A stretch of DNA of 64,000 nucleotides from JANMCE01 sp031410595 (GCA_031410595.1 JANNZM010000072.1:58890-122889); one strand, 5' to 3'. Shown: positions 1-9,174, numbered from the stretch's first letter. The notes: generated by a model not told the origin, from the letters alone. Numbers and translations: made by a program.

Positions 1-752
1 TGCCCCTTGCCGATCTCGGCATGCGGGCGTGGCGGCTGCTGTACCTCCTGCCGTTGGTGATGCTGCTCATCGTGGTCGACCTGGCCCGCCGATTGCCCGA
101 GAGTCGACGGTTCGAGGCTCCGCATGCCGCCCCTGCCCCGGTGTTCACCCGCCGACTCGCGCTGGTGGCCTCGGTGTCATTCTTCGGCAACATGTTCGTG
201 GCTCCGGCCAGCTTCTTCCAGAACCGCTACCTCAAAGACATCCGCCACTTCGACGCCAAGCACGTGGCGCTCTTCACGATCGTCACGGCCACGCCGGCCG
301 GGCTCGGCATCTTTCTCGGTGGCCACCTCGCCGAAACGAGAGGGCGTCGAGTGGTGGGCATGTTTGGCATCATCGCCGGCACATGGGCGGTGCTCGGCTC
401 GTTCTTTATCGGCGGATGGCCGATGTGGGTACTGGCCTTCCTCGGCGGGTTCATCGGCGGATCGGGCTACCCGGCGGTGCAGGTCTACCGCTCCGAGTTG
501 TTCCCCACCGGCAACCGGGGTCGAGCCGGCGGAATGATCGTGGCCGCCGCACTTGTGGGTGGCAGCATCGGCTTACTTTTCACTGGCCCATTGCTTGACG
601 CCAAGCACGGCTACGGCCCTGCGCTCACCGTGGCTGCTATCGGCGAAATGGTTGCAGCTGCAATCATCTGGTTCACGTTCCCCGAGACCGCTCACATGGA
701 ACTGGAAGAGTTGAACCCCGAAGACGCCATCGCTAAGATCAGAGTGCTTTGA
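1..752 (+). CDS. MFS transporter, C-terminal part (5' end outside window)
   Basis: The frame is already open at the left edge (codons from position 3), so this is the 3' part of a longer gene. About 250 residues are visible, with six or so hydrophobic segments. A short polar cytoplasmic stretch (GHLAETRGRR, the loop A-like motif between helices) and a C-terminal PETAHMELEEL tail resemble the second half of a 12-helix major facilitator. The product would be an inner-membrane secondary transporter; the substrate cannot be read. The ATG at 21 is internal and is not a believable start. Its last 14 bases overlap the 3' end of the convergent hydrolase gene, leaving no space for a terminator between them. 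Confidence 0.8.
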   Translation, partial: PLADLGMRAWRLLYLLPLVMLLIVVDLARRLPESRRFEAPHAAPAPVFTRRLALVASVSFFGNMFVAPASFFQNRYLKDIRHFDAKHVALFTIVTATPAGLGIFLGGHLAETRGRRVVGMFGIIAGTWAVLGSFFIGGWPMWVLAFLGGFIGGSGYPAVQVYRSELFPTGNRGRAGGMIVAAALVGGSIGLLFTGPLLDAKHGYGPALTVAAIGEMVAAAIIWFTFPETAHMELEELNPEDAIAKIRVL

Positions 753-1299
753 TCCAGGCCGCGACGGCTGCGGCCACGGCGTCGTCGGAGTTCTTGAGGT
801 CGTGCCCACGACCCTCGATCCAGATGTAGGTGACCTTGCCTGGAATGGTCGCGGTGGCCTGTTGGAGTTCGTCGGGTGAGCCGAACGGGTCCCTGGTTCC
901 GTGAACGAACAGACACGGGAGATGCAGATTGGGCAGGTGTTCGGTGCGAAGTTTGTCCGGCTTGCCCGGCGGGTGAAGCGGGTACGAAATGAGCACCAGG
1001 CCCGCTGCGGGCAATCCGTCTGCCACAGCCATCGAGCACATGCGACCACCCATCGAACGCCCGCCCAACAGCAACGTCGCGGGCTTCCTCTTCGCCCGAT
1101 GAACGAGCGCCTCAGCCTCGGCCACGACGGCGGCGAGCAGCACTGGGGCACGATCAGGAGGTCGGCGACCCGCCTTGCGGTACGGGAAGTCCATCCGCTC
1201 GACCGGGAGGGGCGTGACCGCCTGTTCGATCGCAACGAGACATGAGTGGTTGCGATCCGATCCTGCGCCCGGAGCAAGAAGCAGCGCGCCGGGTTTCAC
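739..1299 (-). CDS. Alpha/beta-hydrolase family protein (KANL3/Tex30-like)
   Basis: A 186-residue compact alpha/beta hydrolase. The N-terminal strand with LLLAPGAGSD resembles an oxyanion-hole loop. The nucleophile elbow is GGRSMGGR (Ser around residue 100), an Asp lies in FVHGTRDPFG, and the His lies in EGRGHDLKN. These match the family of small dienelactone-hydrolase-like proteins named after human KANL3/Tex30, whose bacterial substrates are unknown. The start ATG overlaps the stop of the upstream J-domain gene by 4 bases (ATGA), so the two are probably co-translated. No signal peptide, so a cytoplasmic enzyme is expected. Confidence 0.75.
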   Translation of the reverse strand: MKPGALLLAPGAGSDRNHSCLVAIEQAVTPLPVERMDFPYRKAGRRPPDRAPVLLAAVVAEAEALVHRAKRKPATLLLGGRSMGGRMCSMAVADGLPAAGLVLISYPLHPPGKPDKLRTEHLPNLHLPCLFVHGTRDPFGSPDELQQATATIPGKVTYIWIEGRGHDLKNSDDAVAAAVAAWIKAL

Positions 1300-1997
1300 G
1301 CGGTGAGCAGCCTTCGGGCCTCGGTGATGTCAATGATGAGCTTGCTGGCGTCATCATCGTCCCCGCCATGATCGGGATGGACGTCACGCAGCCGCTGACG
1401 GTACTGCGCGGTGACTTCCTTCTTCGTCGGCCCAATCGTTCCCACCGGGAAGCCAAGGATGTCGAGGGCCCAGGCCCTTGGGTCGGCGAAAGCCATCAGC
1501 GACGCGTTGGGTGACCCGCCCACACCGGCTAGGTGGGCAATGAACGACGGCCCTATTGCACCCTGCCAACGCATTGCCTTGCGCAGCAGACCGGCGAGCA
1601 CATGCCGGGTGGCGTCGTTGAAACGCTCGACCGCGTACACCGCAGCGAGAGCCTGCTGGAGTGGACTCGGTGTCTCGGCCAACTCAAACGAGACGTTCTC
1701 ACCGTCGCCCGACAGGCGATGCACCGTGCGGGCCAGACCAACATGATCGACCTGCAAGCGATGCAACAGCCGGGGCTGCACGACCCGCTGGCCGTACTCG
1801 ACCTGGTTCACCAACCGATGCAAATCGGGCAGCAGCTCCTCAGCAATGCCGTCGAGATTCGCGGCGAGGACCGCGGCCAGAAGCAGCCCACCGAAGCCGG
1901 GCAACGGATCGACGGGCAGGAACAAATGGCCGAGCGAAAGCCGCCTGGTAGGGGTAATCGGGCGGGAATGCCACACTTCAAACTCAGCCAGTAACAC
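1296..1997 (-). CDS. Protein with C-terminal J-domain (DnaJ-like)
   Basis: 233 residues with a GTG start. Roughly residues 1-180 match nothing I recognise; they are mostly helical with a hydrophobic stretch near the N terminus. The last 50 residues carry a J-domain core: helix II (KKEVTAQYRQRLRDV), the diagnostic HPDHGG loop and helix III (ASKLIIDITEARRLL). J-domains stimulate DnaK ATPase activity, so the protein may recruit DnaK to the client bound by its N-terminal part. Canonical DnaJ has the J-domain first plus G/F and zinc modules; none of those is present. It precedes the alpha/beta hydrolase with a 4-base overlap. The client and start are uncertain. Confidence 0.65.
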   Translation of the reverse strand: MLLAEFEVWHSRPITPTRRLSLGHLFLPVDPLPGFGGLLLAAVLAANLDGIAEELLPDLHRLVNQVEYGQRVVQPRLLHRLQVDHVGLARTVHRLSGDGENVSFELAETPSPLQQALAAVYAVERFNDATRHVLAGLLRKAMRWQGAIGPSFIAHLAGVGGSPNASLMAFADPRAWALDILGFPVGTIGPTKKEVTAQYRQRLRDVHPDHGGDDDDASKLIIDITEARRLLTA

Positions 1998-2147
1998 AGG
2001 GCCAAAATCTACCTTCCCGATCGAGGCCGACCCTCACCCGGGTGCAATCGAGTTCTGGCGGTAGGTGACGTCGGGTCTTGACCCATGCCTCGGAGCGATC
2101 GATGATGGACTTCGTGACGAATCAGGCCGAACGTCAGCGCCTTCGCC

Positions 2148-2825
2148 GTGCTCGATGAAACCCTGACAGCCGCATACCTGCGGCGGCTTGAACTTGAGCC
2201 CGAGCCGGCCACAGCCGAGGCACTGCAACGCCTTCACCAGCGTCATGTCGAACGGGTTCCGTACGAGACCTTGTGGATCCACTCTGGGAGAGAATTGGGG
2301 TCTCGACCCGATTGCATCGGCCCACAGGATCGCCCTGCACGGCAGGGGTGGCTACTGCTCTCACCTGAATGGAGCCTTTGCGGAGCTGCTGGACTCGTTG
2401 GGCTACCACGTGCACCGACATGTGGGAGGGGTGCATGGCCCAGACGGCCCCGATGCCGCAGGCGGCTGGCGTTTGAAGCACGACCCAAAGGGCGGTTTCC
2501 ACGGGATGGTGTGGACCAACGCCGAGGCCACGTGGGGCGACTTCGCAGCGCAACATGACTATCTGTCGACCGCACCGGACTCAGGATTCGTGCGAATCAG
2601 TGCCGGGACGCGACCGGCGTCGCTGTCGTGCGCGGCCTGATCGTGATCAGGGTCCGCCATGCCGCTCGTGCAAGCGAACCGTTGATCGATCGTGCGGAAT
2701 GGTTCGGCGCGCTACCCGAACTCTGCGGACTTCACTTCGATACGACGCCCCCCGAAATACTCGACCGCCTCTGGAGTCGTACGCTCGCAAACCATCGCTC
2801 GTGGGAAGCAGCAGTCAGACCCTGA
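2148..2825 (+). pseudogene. Decayed arylamine N-acetyltransferase
   Basis: Arylamine N-acetyltransferase sequence runs through three segments in two frames. The first segment (from 2148) gives YLRRLELEPEP and RHVERVPYETLWIH. Near 2283 the match moves to the next frame (GLDPIASAHRIAL, then GRGGYCSHLNGAF with the active-site Cys, then HVGGVHGPDGPDA). Near 2595 it returns to the first frame (DATGVAVVRGL, DRAEWFGALPELCGL, stop at 2825). The middle is also missing about 70 residues: the text jumps from the GGVHGPDGPD region straight to WRLKHDPKGGF, removing the family's catalytic His/Asp region. Two frameshifts plus a deletion make this a pseudogene rather than a simple assembly error. A methyltransferase follows 35 bases later. 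Confidence 0.85.
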
Positions 2826-2860
2826 ACGAAGACAGCCGCCGTATCTATGGGAGGGGCTCG

Positions 2861-3646
2861 ATGGAGTCAACCGAAGGAGCCAAAACGTTTCAGGCGTCTG
2901 GTGACGCCTACGACCTGTACATGGGTCGCTACTCCCGTGCGCTTGCAGTGGTGTTCGCTGACGCGGCCGGGATCGGGCACGGTCAGACATCGCTCGTCGG
3001 GTGTGGACCCGGCGCGCTCACGGCGGTCCTCGTTGATCGACTCGGAGCCGAGTCGGTCTCGGCATTCGACCCGTCCGGTCCGTTCGTAGCCGCGTGTGCG
3101 GCTCGATACCCGGGGGTCGATGTTCGACTCGGCCGCGCCGAGGCCATTCCATTCGGTGACGCCCAATTCGATGCTGCATTGGCGCAACTGGTGCTGCATT
3201 TCGTGTCCGATCCGGAGCTGGCCGCAGCGGAGATGCGGCGGGTGGTTCACCCGGGCGGGACCGTTGCGGCTTGTGTTTGGGATTTCGCCGGCGGGATGGA
3301 AATGCTGCGCCGCTTCTGGGACGCCGCGCTGAGCATCGACGCCGCTGCACCCGACGAGGCTCGCACCATGCGGTTCGGTCGCGCCGGCGAGATCGCGACG
3401 ATTCTCGACACCGCCGGCCTGACCGACATCACGGAGACCACGTTGGAAGTCCACTCGATGTACCGCGATTTCGATGAGTTGTGGTCCAGCCTTCTTGCCG
3501 GAGTCGGCCCAGCCGGTTCCTACTGCGTGTCACTCTCAGACGAGCAACGCGCCGCCGTTCGCGCCGAACTGTTTCGGCGTCTTGATTCTCCCGTCGGAAC
3601 GTTCTCGCTGCGCGCCACGGCGCGTTGCGCGTCTGGCCGCAAGTGA
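2861..3646 (+). CDS. Class I SAM-dependent methyltransferase
   Basis: 261 residues from an ATG preceded by a strong ribosome site (GGGAGGGG, 2849-2856, 4-base spacing); the frame is open further upstream but has no comparable site. The N-terminal AYDLYMGRYSRALA is typical of the Methyltransf_11 family. Motif I is LVGCGPGALTAVL, with Leu where most members have an Asp before VGCGPG. SAM-ribose and post-motif segments (SAFDPSGPFVAAC, GRAEAIPFGDAQFDAALAQ, ALAQLVLHFVSDP, EMRRVVHPGGTVAACVWD) follow in normal order. The substrate is unknown; a small molecule is likely. It lies just downstream of the decayed acetyltransferase, and no partner is evident. Confidence 0.8.
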   Translation: MESTEGAKTFQASGDAYDLYMGRYSRALAVVFADAAGIGHGQTSLVGCGPGALTAVLVDRLGAESVSAFDPSGPFVAACAARYPGVDVRLGRAEAIPFGDAQFDAALAQLVLHFVSDPELAAAEMRRVVHPGGTVAACVWDFAGGMEMLRRFWDAALSIDAAAPDEARTMRFGRAGEIATILDTAGLTDITETTLEVHSMYRDFDELWSSLLAGVGPAGSYCVSLSDEQRAAVRAELFRRLDSPVGTFSLRATARCASGRK

Positions 3647-3673
3647 TGTCGCATATTGAAACTGGGTACTGGC

Positions 3674-3706
3674 AAATCTGCAGGCGCTCGGTGGCCGGGC
3701 AGATTT
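3674..3706. terminator. Stem-loop between convergent genes
   Basis: An exact 8-base inverted repeat (AAATCTGC at 3674-3681, GCAGATTT at 3699-3706) flanks a 17-base loop between the converging methyltransferase and zinc-ribbon genes. The A/T ends could give a short U-run in both directions, so a bidirectional terminator is a reasonable reading. It is not a textbook GC-rich hairpin. Confidence 0.4.
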
Positions 3707-4469
3707 AGACGTAGGGGTGGAGCAAGTCCCTCAGTGCGCCAGCTTTGGCTTTGACGGTTTCGCTGGAGGCTTCTTCGTCGACGATGGTGTCGCTGAGGCC
3801 GTTGGCGGACTCGACGATCTTCTTCCACACGAGACCCTCAATGCCGAAGGGCGGCACGTTGAGTGCCATGGTGTCGAGGTGGGTGGCGAGCGAATCCATG
3901 GCGTCACCATCGTTGGGATCTTTGCGTAGCTGATCGGCAGCGAGGAACAACTCGCTCATCACTTCGGGAGACATGCCGGTGTCGGCATTTTCGTCGCCGA
4001 ATTCGGCGCTGTCGAGGAGATCATCTACGTGATCCTCATCGTCGGCGCGCACCACCAGGACCATGCCGGCGTCGCCATCCCAGCGGTAGGGAATGCTGTT
4101 CGACAGCAGGCTCTGTTGGATGGTGGCGCGTTGGGCGTCGCTCCAGTCCTCAAGATCGTAGGCAAGCTCACCGACGCCGGCTTCCTTCTGCAGGCCAGCG
4201 CCATTCTCGACGTCATCAAGAATGGTGTCGACCGCGGCCTCGTGTTCTTCCATGATTGCCAGGTCGGCACCCACCCACTCGTGAGGAATACCGCTCTCGG
4301 CCATGGCCTGAGCGGCAGCGGCCTGCAGCTTCAAGGGCCACGTGCCAACCTCGTAGACGACGCGCTCGGGCTCGTCCTCGCTGGAGGATTCCACCAGTTG
4401 TGCGCCGCAGTCGGAACAGGTGGTGATCCAGTCGGTGTATTCGGCTTCGCACGCCAGGCAGAACTTCAT
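3705..4469 (-). CDS. Zinc-ribbon protein, possibly with DUF2007-like repeats
   Basis: 254 residues, acidic. The first 25 residues form a zinc ribbon with two CxxC-type knuckles (FCLACEAEY and TTCSDCGAQL). Two similar stretches follow: one near residues 40-85 (LQAAAAQAMAESGIPHEWVG, then an ILDDVENG tail) and one near 110-150 (RATIQQSLLSNSIPYRWDGD, then DHVDDLLDS). They resemble tandem domains of the DUF2007 'putative signal transducing' type, in which a short helix and an IPxxW-like strand repeat. The C-terminal 90 residues are helical and unrecognised. The stop overlaps nothing, but the start overlaps the S9 peptidase stop by 4 bases (ATGA), so the pair is probably co-translated. Function unknown. 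Confidence 0.65.
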   Translation of the reverse strand: MKFCLACEAEYTDWITTCSDCGAQLVESSSEDEPERVVYEVGTWPLKLQAAAAQAMAESGIPHEWVGADLAIMEEHEAAVDTILDDVENGAGLQKEAGVGELAYDLEDWSDAQRATIQQSLLSNSIPYRWDGDAGMVLVVRADDEDHVDDLLDSAEFGDENADTGMSPEVMSELFLAADQLRKDPNDGDAMDSLATHLDTMALNVPPFGIEGLVWKKIVESANGLSDTIVDEEASSETVKAKAGALRDLLHPYV

Positions 4470-6265
4470 GGGACGTACCGTAGGACATGGCGGTCAAGGA
4501 ACGCACAAACACGCTCCATTTCGTCAAGTGTCGTCGCTGCCCTACGCCACCCGTGGCCTTCGCCGTCATATATGTGCAGCTGGGCGACGGAGCATTTTGC
4601 AACAAACTGTTGCGACTGCGCGACCGGCACGACCTTGTCGTCGGCACCATGCAGGATGAGCGTTGGCGTGGTGATCTTGTCCGTCTTGTAGAATGGGCTG
4701 CGGGCGTCGTACTGGGCAACCGCTGCCGGGAGGGGGCCGACCAGACTGTCGGTGTAGTGGGCTTCATAGCGATGCGTGGCTTCAGCCAGCGCCATGAGAT
4801 GGGTCACCGGGTAAAGCGCTACGCCCGCCAGACAGAGATCGGGATGATCGGCCAGCACGTTGAGCACCGTGAAGCCACCCGCCGAGCCGCCCATGAGCGC
4901 AATGTGCTCGGACCAGCCCTGCTTCTTCGCATGCCGGATAGCTGCGGCCGTGTCGCTCGTGTCGAGTTCGCCCCAACGTCGGGCCATGGCCTGCGTGTAT
5001 TCCCGCCCATGACCCGTTGAGCCACGATGGTCAGGCACCAGCACTGACCAGCCGCGATCGAGCCACCACGCGACACGCGGGTTGAACACCACCGGCCACT
5101 GATCGGTCGGACCTCCGTGAAGCCAGCAGATCATCGGCCTCTCAGGGAGCGGCTGGCGCGGCGCGTAGAGGCGAGCATGCAACGTTGCGCCATCTTCGGC
5201 CATGAACGTTTCCAGCGACGGCTCCGGCAGATCGGCCGCCTCAAAACCGGCGACGGGTCCGTGGGCGAGCGTGCGCCGCTCGTTGGTCGTGACGTCATAG
5301 GCCAAAATCTGATGCGGCGTGCGACCCCCGCTACGCACCCCCACAAGGGTGTTCCCCTTCCAGTCGAGACCACCGTGATGAGCCTTGGCCACCTCGGTCA
5401 CCTCGCCGGTGGCAAGCGTGACGATGCAGAGACGACCGAAGCCGTCTTCATTGCGATTGAACGCGATCCGGGTTGCATCGGGCGACCACGCGAAACTTCG
5501 TTGACCAGCCCCCCACGTGGGGCCACCGTGCTCGTGGGGTTCATTGACGACAGGCTGCACCCCGGGGCGATCCGGTCCGAAAACCCACAGGTTGAGCCAA
5601 CCACCTCTGTCACACAGGTAGGCGAGGTCAGAGCCGACCGGAGCGAAGCGAGGTTGCTGAATCTGCACGCCCGGCTCACCCATTGCGCCGGTCGGCCCGG
5701 AACCAGTTGCAGGCGCAACTACCCAACTGCTTTCGTCCCACGGCATGTGGGGCACGTTCCATTCCTGCCACGCTATGAACTGGCCGTCAGCCGACCAGGT
5801 TGGATCGAGCGCAAAATCGTTTGAACCACCCGATATGCGACGGGGCCACTGGCCATTGGTTGCACGTGCAACGACCGCGATATGGCGTTCATCCACCACG
5901 TACGCAACCTCGGTACCATCGGGTGAGACCGACGGTGCACTGGCCGGTTGATCGGCCGCCTGGTTCGTGAGCCGTCGCGCCGAGCCGCCAAGGATCGGCT
6001 GTAGCCACAGGTCACCGGCGGCGGCGTAGACGACATCGGAGCTATCGGGCGCCCAGTCGAAACATCCCCCTCCGAGTGGCCGCGGCCTGGACGGCTGAGG
6101 CGAGGTCGTCACGATCCGCTCTGGCCCACCGTTGGCAGGCACAACCACGATGGCAGCCGTTGCGCCCCAGGCGGACACAAACGCCACGAGCTGGCCGTCT
6201 GGCGACAGTCGGGGCTCGCCCAACATCCGACCGCCCGCAACCATCTCTGCACTGATCTTGGGCAT
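4466..6265 (-). CDS. S9 family serine peptidase (acylaminoacyl-peptidase-like)
   Basis: 599 residues without a signal peptide. Residues 1-330 are a WD/TolB-type beta-propeller (repeated SPDG/WSPDATRIAF-type blades). The C-terminal 240 residues are an alpha/beta hydrolase with the WLHGGPTDQWP oxyanion region and a nucleophile elbow GGSAGG. An Asp lies in HGADDKVVP and the His in DGEGHGWR. This architecture is the S9C acyl-peptide-hydrolase/prolyl-oligopeptidase type, acting on short peptides. It heads a two-gene transcript with the zinc-ribbon gene and is divergent from glpX. It is unrelated in subfamily to the DPP IV-like S9 protein at 39.4 kb. Confidence 0.85.
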   Translation of the reverse strand: MPKISAEMVAGGRMLGEPRLSPDGQLVAFVSAWGATAAIVVVPANGGPERIVTTSPQPSRPRPLGGGCFDWAPDSSDVVYAAAGDLWLQPILGGSARRLTNQAADQPASAPSVSPDGTEVAYVVDERHIAVVARATNGQWPRRISGGSNDFALDPTWSADGQFIAWQEWNVPHMPWDESSWVVAPATGSGPTGAMGEPGVQIQQPRFAPVGSDLAYLCDRGGWLNLWVFGPDRPGVQPVVNEPHEHGGPTWGAGQRSFAWSPDATRIAFNRNEDGFGRLCIVTLATGEVTEVAKAHHGGLDWKGNTLVGVRSGGRTPHQILAYDVTTNERRTLAHGPVAGFEAADLPEPSLETFMAEDGATLHARLYAPRQPLPERPMICWLHGGPTDQWPVVFNPRVAWWLDRGWSVLVPDHRGSTGHGREYTQAMARRWGELDTSDTAAAIRHAKKQGWSEHIALMGGSAGGFTVLNVLADHPDLCLAGVALYPVTHLMALAEATHRYEAHYTDSLVGPLPAAVAQYDARSPFYKTDKITTPTLILHGADDKVVPVAQSQQFVAKCSVAQLHIYDGEGHGWRRAATTLDEMERVCAFLDRHVLRYVP

Positions 6266-6347
6266 CTTGCGATGCTACCGCCGACTCCCGTTGCAAACGG
6301 ATGCCTTGGCCCTACCCGTCGACCGCCTCTCGGGCTACGGTGCTTGC

Positions 6348-7340
6348 ATGAGCGGCCAGCAAATTCCGGACAGAAACCTTGCGCTCGAGTTAGTACGTGT
6401 GACCGAGGCAGCGGCCATGGCCGCTTCCCGATGGGTGGGGCGGGGCGACAAAAACGGTGTCGACCATGCTGCCGTCGAAGCAATGCGCACCGTGCTGTCG
6501 TCGGTTGCAATGGACGGTGTGGTCGTTATTGGTGAGGGTGAAAAAGATGAAGCTCCCATGCTCTACAACGGCGAGAAAATTGGTGATGGCACTCCCCCAC
6601 TGACCGACATTGCCGTTGACCCGATCGACGGCACGTCACTCGCGGCGTTTGGGCGAGCGGGTGCCATCGCGGTTATTGCGGTGTCCGAACGCGGCACCAT
6701 GTTCAATCCGGGCCCCTGTGTGTACATGGAAAAGATCATCGTTGGGCCCGACGCCGTCGGCTCCATCGACATCACCGCCAGCCCCACCCAGAACCTGCGT
6801 TGGATCGCCAAGGCCAAGCAGGAAAACGTGCGTGACCTCACCATCATGATTCTCGATCGCCCACGCCACGATGACCTGATTGCCGAGGTTCGGGCCAGCG
6901 GCGCCCGTGTGAAGCTGATCTCCGACGGCGACATCATGGGTGGCATCGCCACGGCCTGGCGTGACGCAGGTGTCGATGCCCTGTTCGGCATCGGTGGCAC
7001 GCCAGAAGGCGTCACCACGGCATGCGCACTCAAATGCATGGGTGGCGAAATCCAGGGTCGCCTGGTGGCCCGTGACGAGACCGAGCGCGCTGCCGCAGTC
7101 GATGCCGGATACGACCTCGACAAGGTCCTGCTGACCGACGATTTGGTGTCGGGCGACAACTGCTTCTTTGCAGCTACCGGCGTAACCGACGGCGATTTGT
7201 TGCGCGGCGTGCGCTTTGAGCACGACTACTGCACGACCCAATCGTTGGTGATGCGTTCCAAGAGCGGCACTGTGCGCCTCGACAACGCCCGCCATCGCCT
7301 GTCCAAACTCACGGGCTTCTCCGCTATCGACTACCGCTGA
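6348..7340 (+). CDS. glpX: Fructose-1,6-bisphosphatase class II
   Basis: 330 residues, the usual GlpX length. It hydrolyses fructose 1,6-bisphosphate to fructose 6-phosphate in gluconeogenesis, in the cytoplasm. Landmarks are the metal-binding IGEGEKDEAPMLYNGE, the DPIDGTSLAAFGRAGA signature, KLISDGDIMGG and the GIGGTPEGVTTACALK glycine-rich loop. The frame extends upstream, but alignment of the conserved N terminus (RNLALELVRVTEAAAMAASR) places the start at this ATG, even though no good ribosome site precedes it. It shares an 80-base divergent region with the S9 peptidase and converges on an SDR gene only 3 bases away. Confidence 0.95.
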   Translation: MSGQQIPDRNLALELVRVTEAAAMAASRWVGRGDKNGVDHAAVEAMRTVLSSVAMDGVVVIGEGEKDEAPMLYNGEKIGDGTPPLTDIAVDPIDGTSLAAFGRAGAIAVIAVSERGTMFNPGPCVYMEKIIVGPDAVGSIDITASPTQNLRWIAKAKQENVRDLTIMILDRPRHDDLIAEVRASGARVKLISDGDIMGGIATAWRDAGVDALFGIGGTPEGVTTACALKCMGGEIQGRLVARDETERAAAVDAGYDLDKVLLTDDLVSGDNCFFAATGVTDGDLLRGVRFEHDYCTTQSLVMRSKSGTVRLDNARHRLSKLTGFSAIDYR

Positions 7341-7343
7341 CGG

Positions 7344-8102
7344 TCAGAGCGAGCGACTTACCACGGCGTTGACGACGACTCGGGGTAGGTAGCGGGTGAG
7401 GCCGACGGCCACTTTGTTGTGAGTGCCGGGGACGCTGAGGGTACGGCCGGCGGCGGCATCGGCCAACGCGGTTTCGGCCACTCGGGCTGAGGTCTGCCAC
7501 ATCCAATCGGGTGCGCCGGTTTCGGATGCGGGGCTGCCCGAGACGTCGTGGAACTCGGTGTGGGTGTAGCCCGGCAGCAGCGCAGTGACCTTCACGCCTG
7601 ACGACTTCAGCTCAAGGCCGAGCGCATCACTGAAGCTGGTGACGAACGCCTTCGATGCGCCGTAGACCGCGTTCGCGGGTGTGGAGATCCCGCCGGCCAC
7701 CGAGCTGACGTTCAGGATCCAACCGCGTCGCCGGGCGGTCATCGCGACAGCTGCGGCGCGGCTGAGTTCGACGACGGCACCGATGTTGACGGCAACCTGG
7801 TTGTCGAAGTGGTGCGCCGGGGCATCGGCGGCTTTGCAATGCACACCAAGACCGGCGTTGTTGACGAGCAGGTCAACGTCGGCCATGCGGGCGGCGATGC
7901 GGTCAATGTCGGCCGAATTGGCCACGTCAGCGACGAGCACCTCAAGCCCCGGGAGTTCTGTTGCGAGCGCTTCGAGCCGGTCGGCGCGACGGGCTACGAC
8001 AATCGTCTTCACGCAATCAGCCGCAAGCCGACGCACGATGGCTTCCCCAATGCCAGCGGAAGCGCCGGTCACAAGTGCAGTTCGAAACGGGTAGGAAGAC
8101 AT
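7344..8102 (-). CDS. SDR family oxidoreductase
   Basis: 252 residues, classical short-chain dehydrogenase. The Rossmann motif is TGASAGIGEA near residue 12, NNAGLGV lies near 82, the catalytic Ser is in LNVSSVAGG, and the YGASK pair gives Tyr/Lys. The C-terminal part (GYTHTEFHDVSG) resembles the DltE/YdfG-like subgroup. The substrate cannot be deduced. It stands alone, converging with glpX and divergent from the EamA transporter. Confidence 0.85.
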   Translation of the reverse strand: MSSYPFRTALVTGASAGIGEAIVRRLAADCVKTIVVARRADRLEALATELPGLEVLVADVANSADIDRIAARMADVDLLVNNAGLGVHCKAADAPAHHFDNQVAVNIGAVVELSRAAAVAMTARRRGWILNVSSVAGGISTPANAVYGASKAFVTSFSDALGLELKSSGVKVTALLPGYTHTEFHDVSGSPASETGAPDWMWQTSARVAETALADAAAGRTLSVPGTHNKVAVGLTRYLPRVVVNAVVSRSL

Positions 8103-8233
8103 CTCGCGAACCTACCCTTCCCGGCCGTGCCGGGTACGGGTCGGCTGTGATCGCATCCGTCGGGGCCTCAGCCGACTTGTTCTCACCGATAATCACCGGC
8201 GAGGGCGGGGGTCGACGATTAACGTGGCAGTAA

Positions 8234-9151
8234 GTGAGCCAAGGCGTAAAGCGAACCTCGATGCTGACCACAGCCGAGGGCGAGACTGCGAGCGCGTTTG
8301 GGGCGAAGGAATGGGCGCTGGTCTCGGGCATCTCACTCATTTGGGGCGGCTCGTTTTTCTTCATCGCCAACGCCCTCGACAGCTTTCCGCCACCGGTCAT
8401 CAGCCTCATCCGCCTCACGTTGGGCTTCCTTGCCCTGTCGTGCTTCCCCGCTGCCCGCAACGCAAAGTTTGATCGTCACGACATGCAACGGGCCGCCATG
8501 CTCGGCGTGGTGTGGCTGGCGCTCCCCTTCCTTCTGTTCCCATTTGCCGAGCAGTGGATCTCGTCAGCCGTGGCCGGAATGTTGAACGGTGGCATCCCCG
8601 TCGTTGCCGCCATCATCTCGGCCGGCATGCTGCGCCGCTCGCCAGGCGCTCGCCAGATCGTCGGTATTGGCATAGGCGCCGTCGGCATTGTGTTCATCAG
8701 CCTTCCGTCGCTCTCAGGAGGATCAAAGACGGCGCTCGGCGTGGCTCTCGTGCTCGTCGCCGTGCTCGGCTACGGCATTGCATCGAATCTCGCCGTGCCG
8801 CTTACGCAGCGCTATGGATCGCTTGCCACCCAGTGGCGAGTTCAGGGGTTTGCCGTGCTCTGGTCGCTTCCGTTCGGTCTCGCACGGGTTTCTCGCGTGC
8901 ACGACCTCACCCTCAAGAGCGTTGGCTCGGTGTTGGTATTGGGAATCTTCGGCACGGGGATTGCGCTCGTGCTCGCCGGCCGCCTCATGGCCCGCGTCGG
9001 CGTGACACGAGGAACCATCTTCAACTACATCGTTCCCGTGGTTGCGATTGTGCTCGGCGTCGTGTTCCGTAACGACACATTCGAACTGCTCCACGGTGTC
9101 GGCATTGCGCTCGTACTTGTTGGCGCGTTCGTGCTCTCTCGCAAGAGCTAA
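8234..9151 (+). CDS. DMT family transporter (EamA)
   Basis: 305 residues with ten predicted membrane helices arranged as two EamA repeats. The N-terminal signature WALVSGISLIWGGSFFF and the second-repeat GVALVLVAVLGYGIASNLA are typical of drug/metabolite exporters such as YdcZ/RhaT relatives. Substrate unknown, likely a small metabolite. A GTG at 8234 opens the frame; an ATG at 8261 would remove nine residues without harming the fold. Neither has a clear ribosome site. It converges on the ATP synthase operon, with a hairpin between them. Confidence 0.85.
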   Translation: MSQGVKRTSMLTTAEGETASAFGAKEWALVSGISLIWGGSFFFIANALDSFPPPVISLIRLTLGFLALSCFPAARNAKFDRHDMQRAAMLGVVWLALPFLLFPFAEQWISSAVAGMLNGGIPVVAAIISAGMLRRSPGARQIVGIGIGAVGIVFISLPSLSGGSKTALGVALVLVAVLGYGIASNLAVPLTQRYGSLATQWRVQGFAVLWSLPFGLARVSRVHDLTLKSVGSVLVLGIFGTGIALVLAGRLMARVGVTRGTIFNYIVPVVAIVLGVVFRNDTFELLHGVGIALVLVGAFVLSRKS

Positions 9152-9174
9152 CGGGCCGGAACGAAAACGACAAC

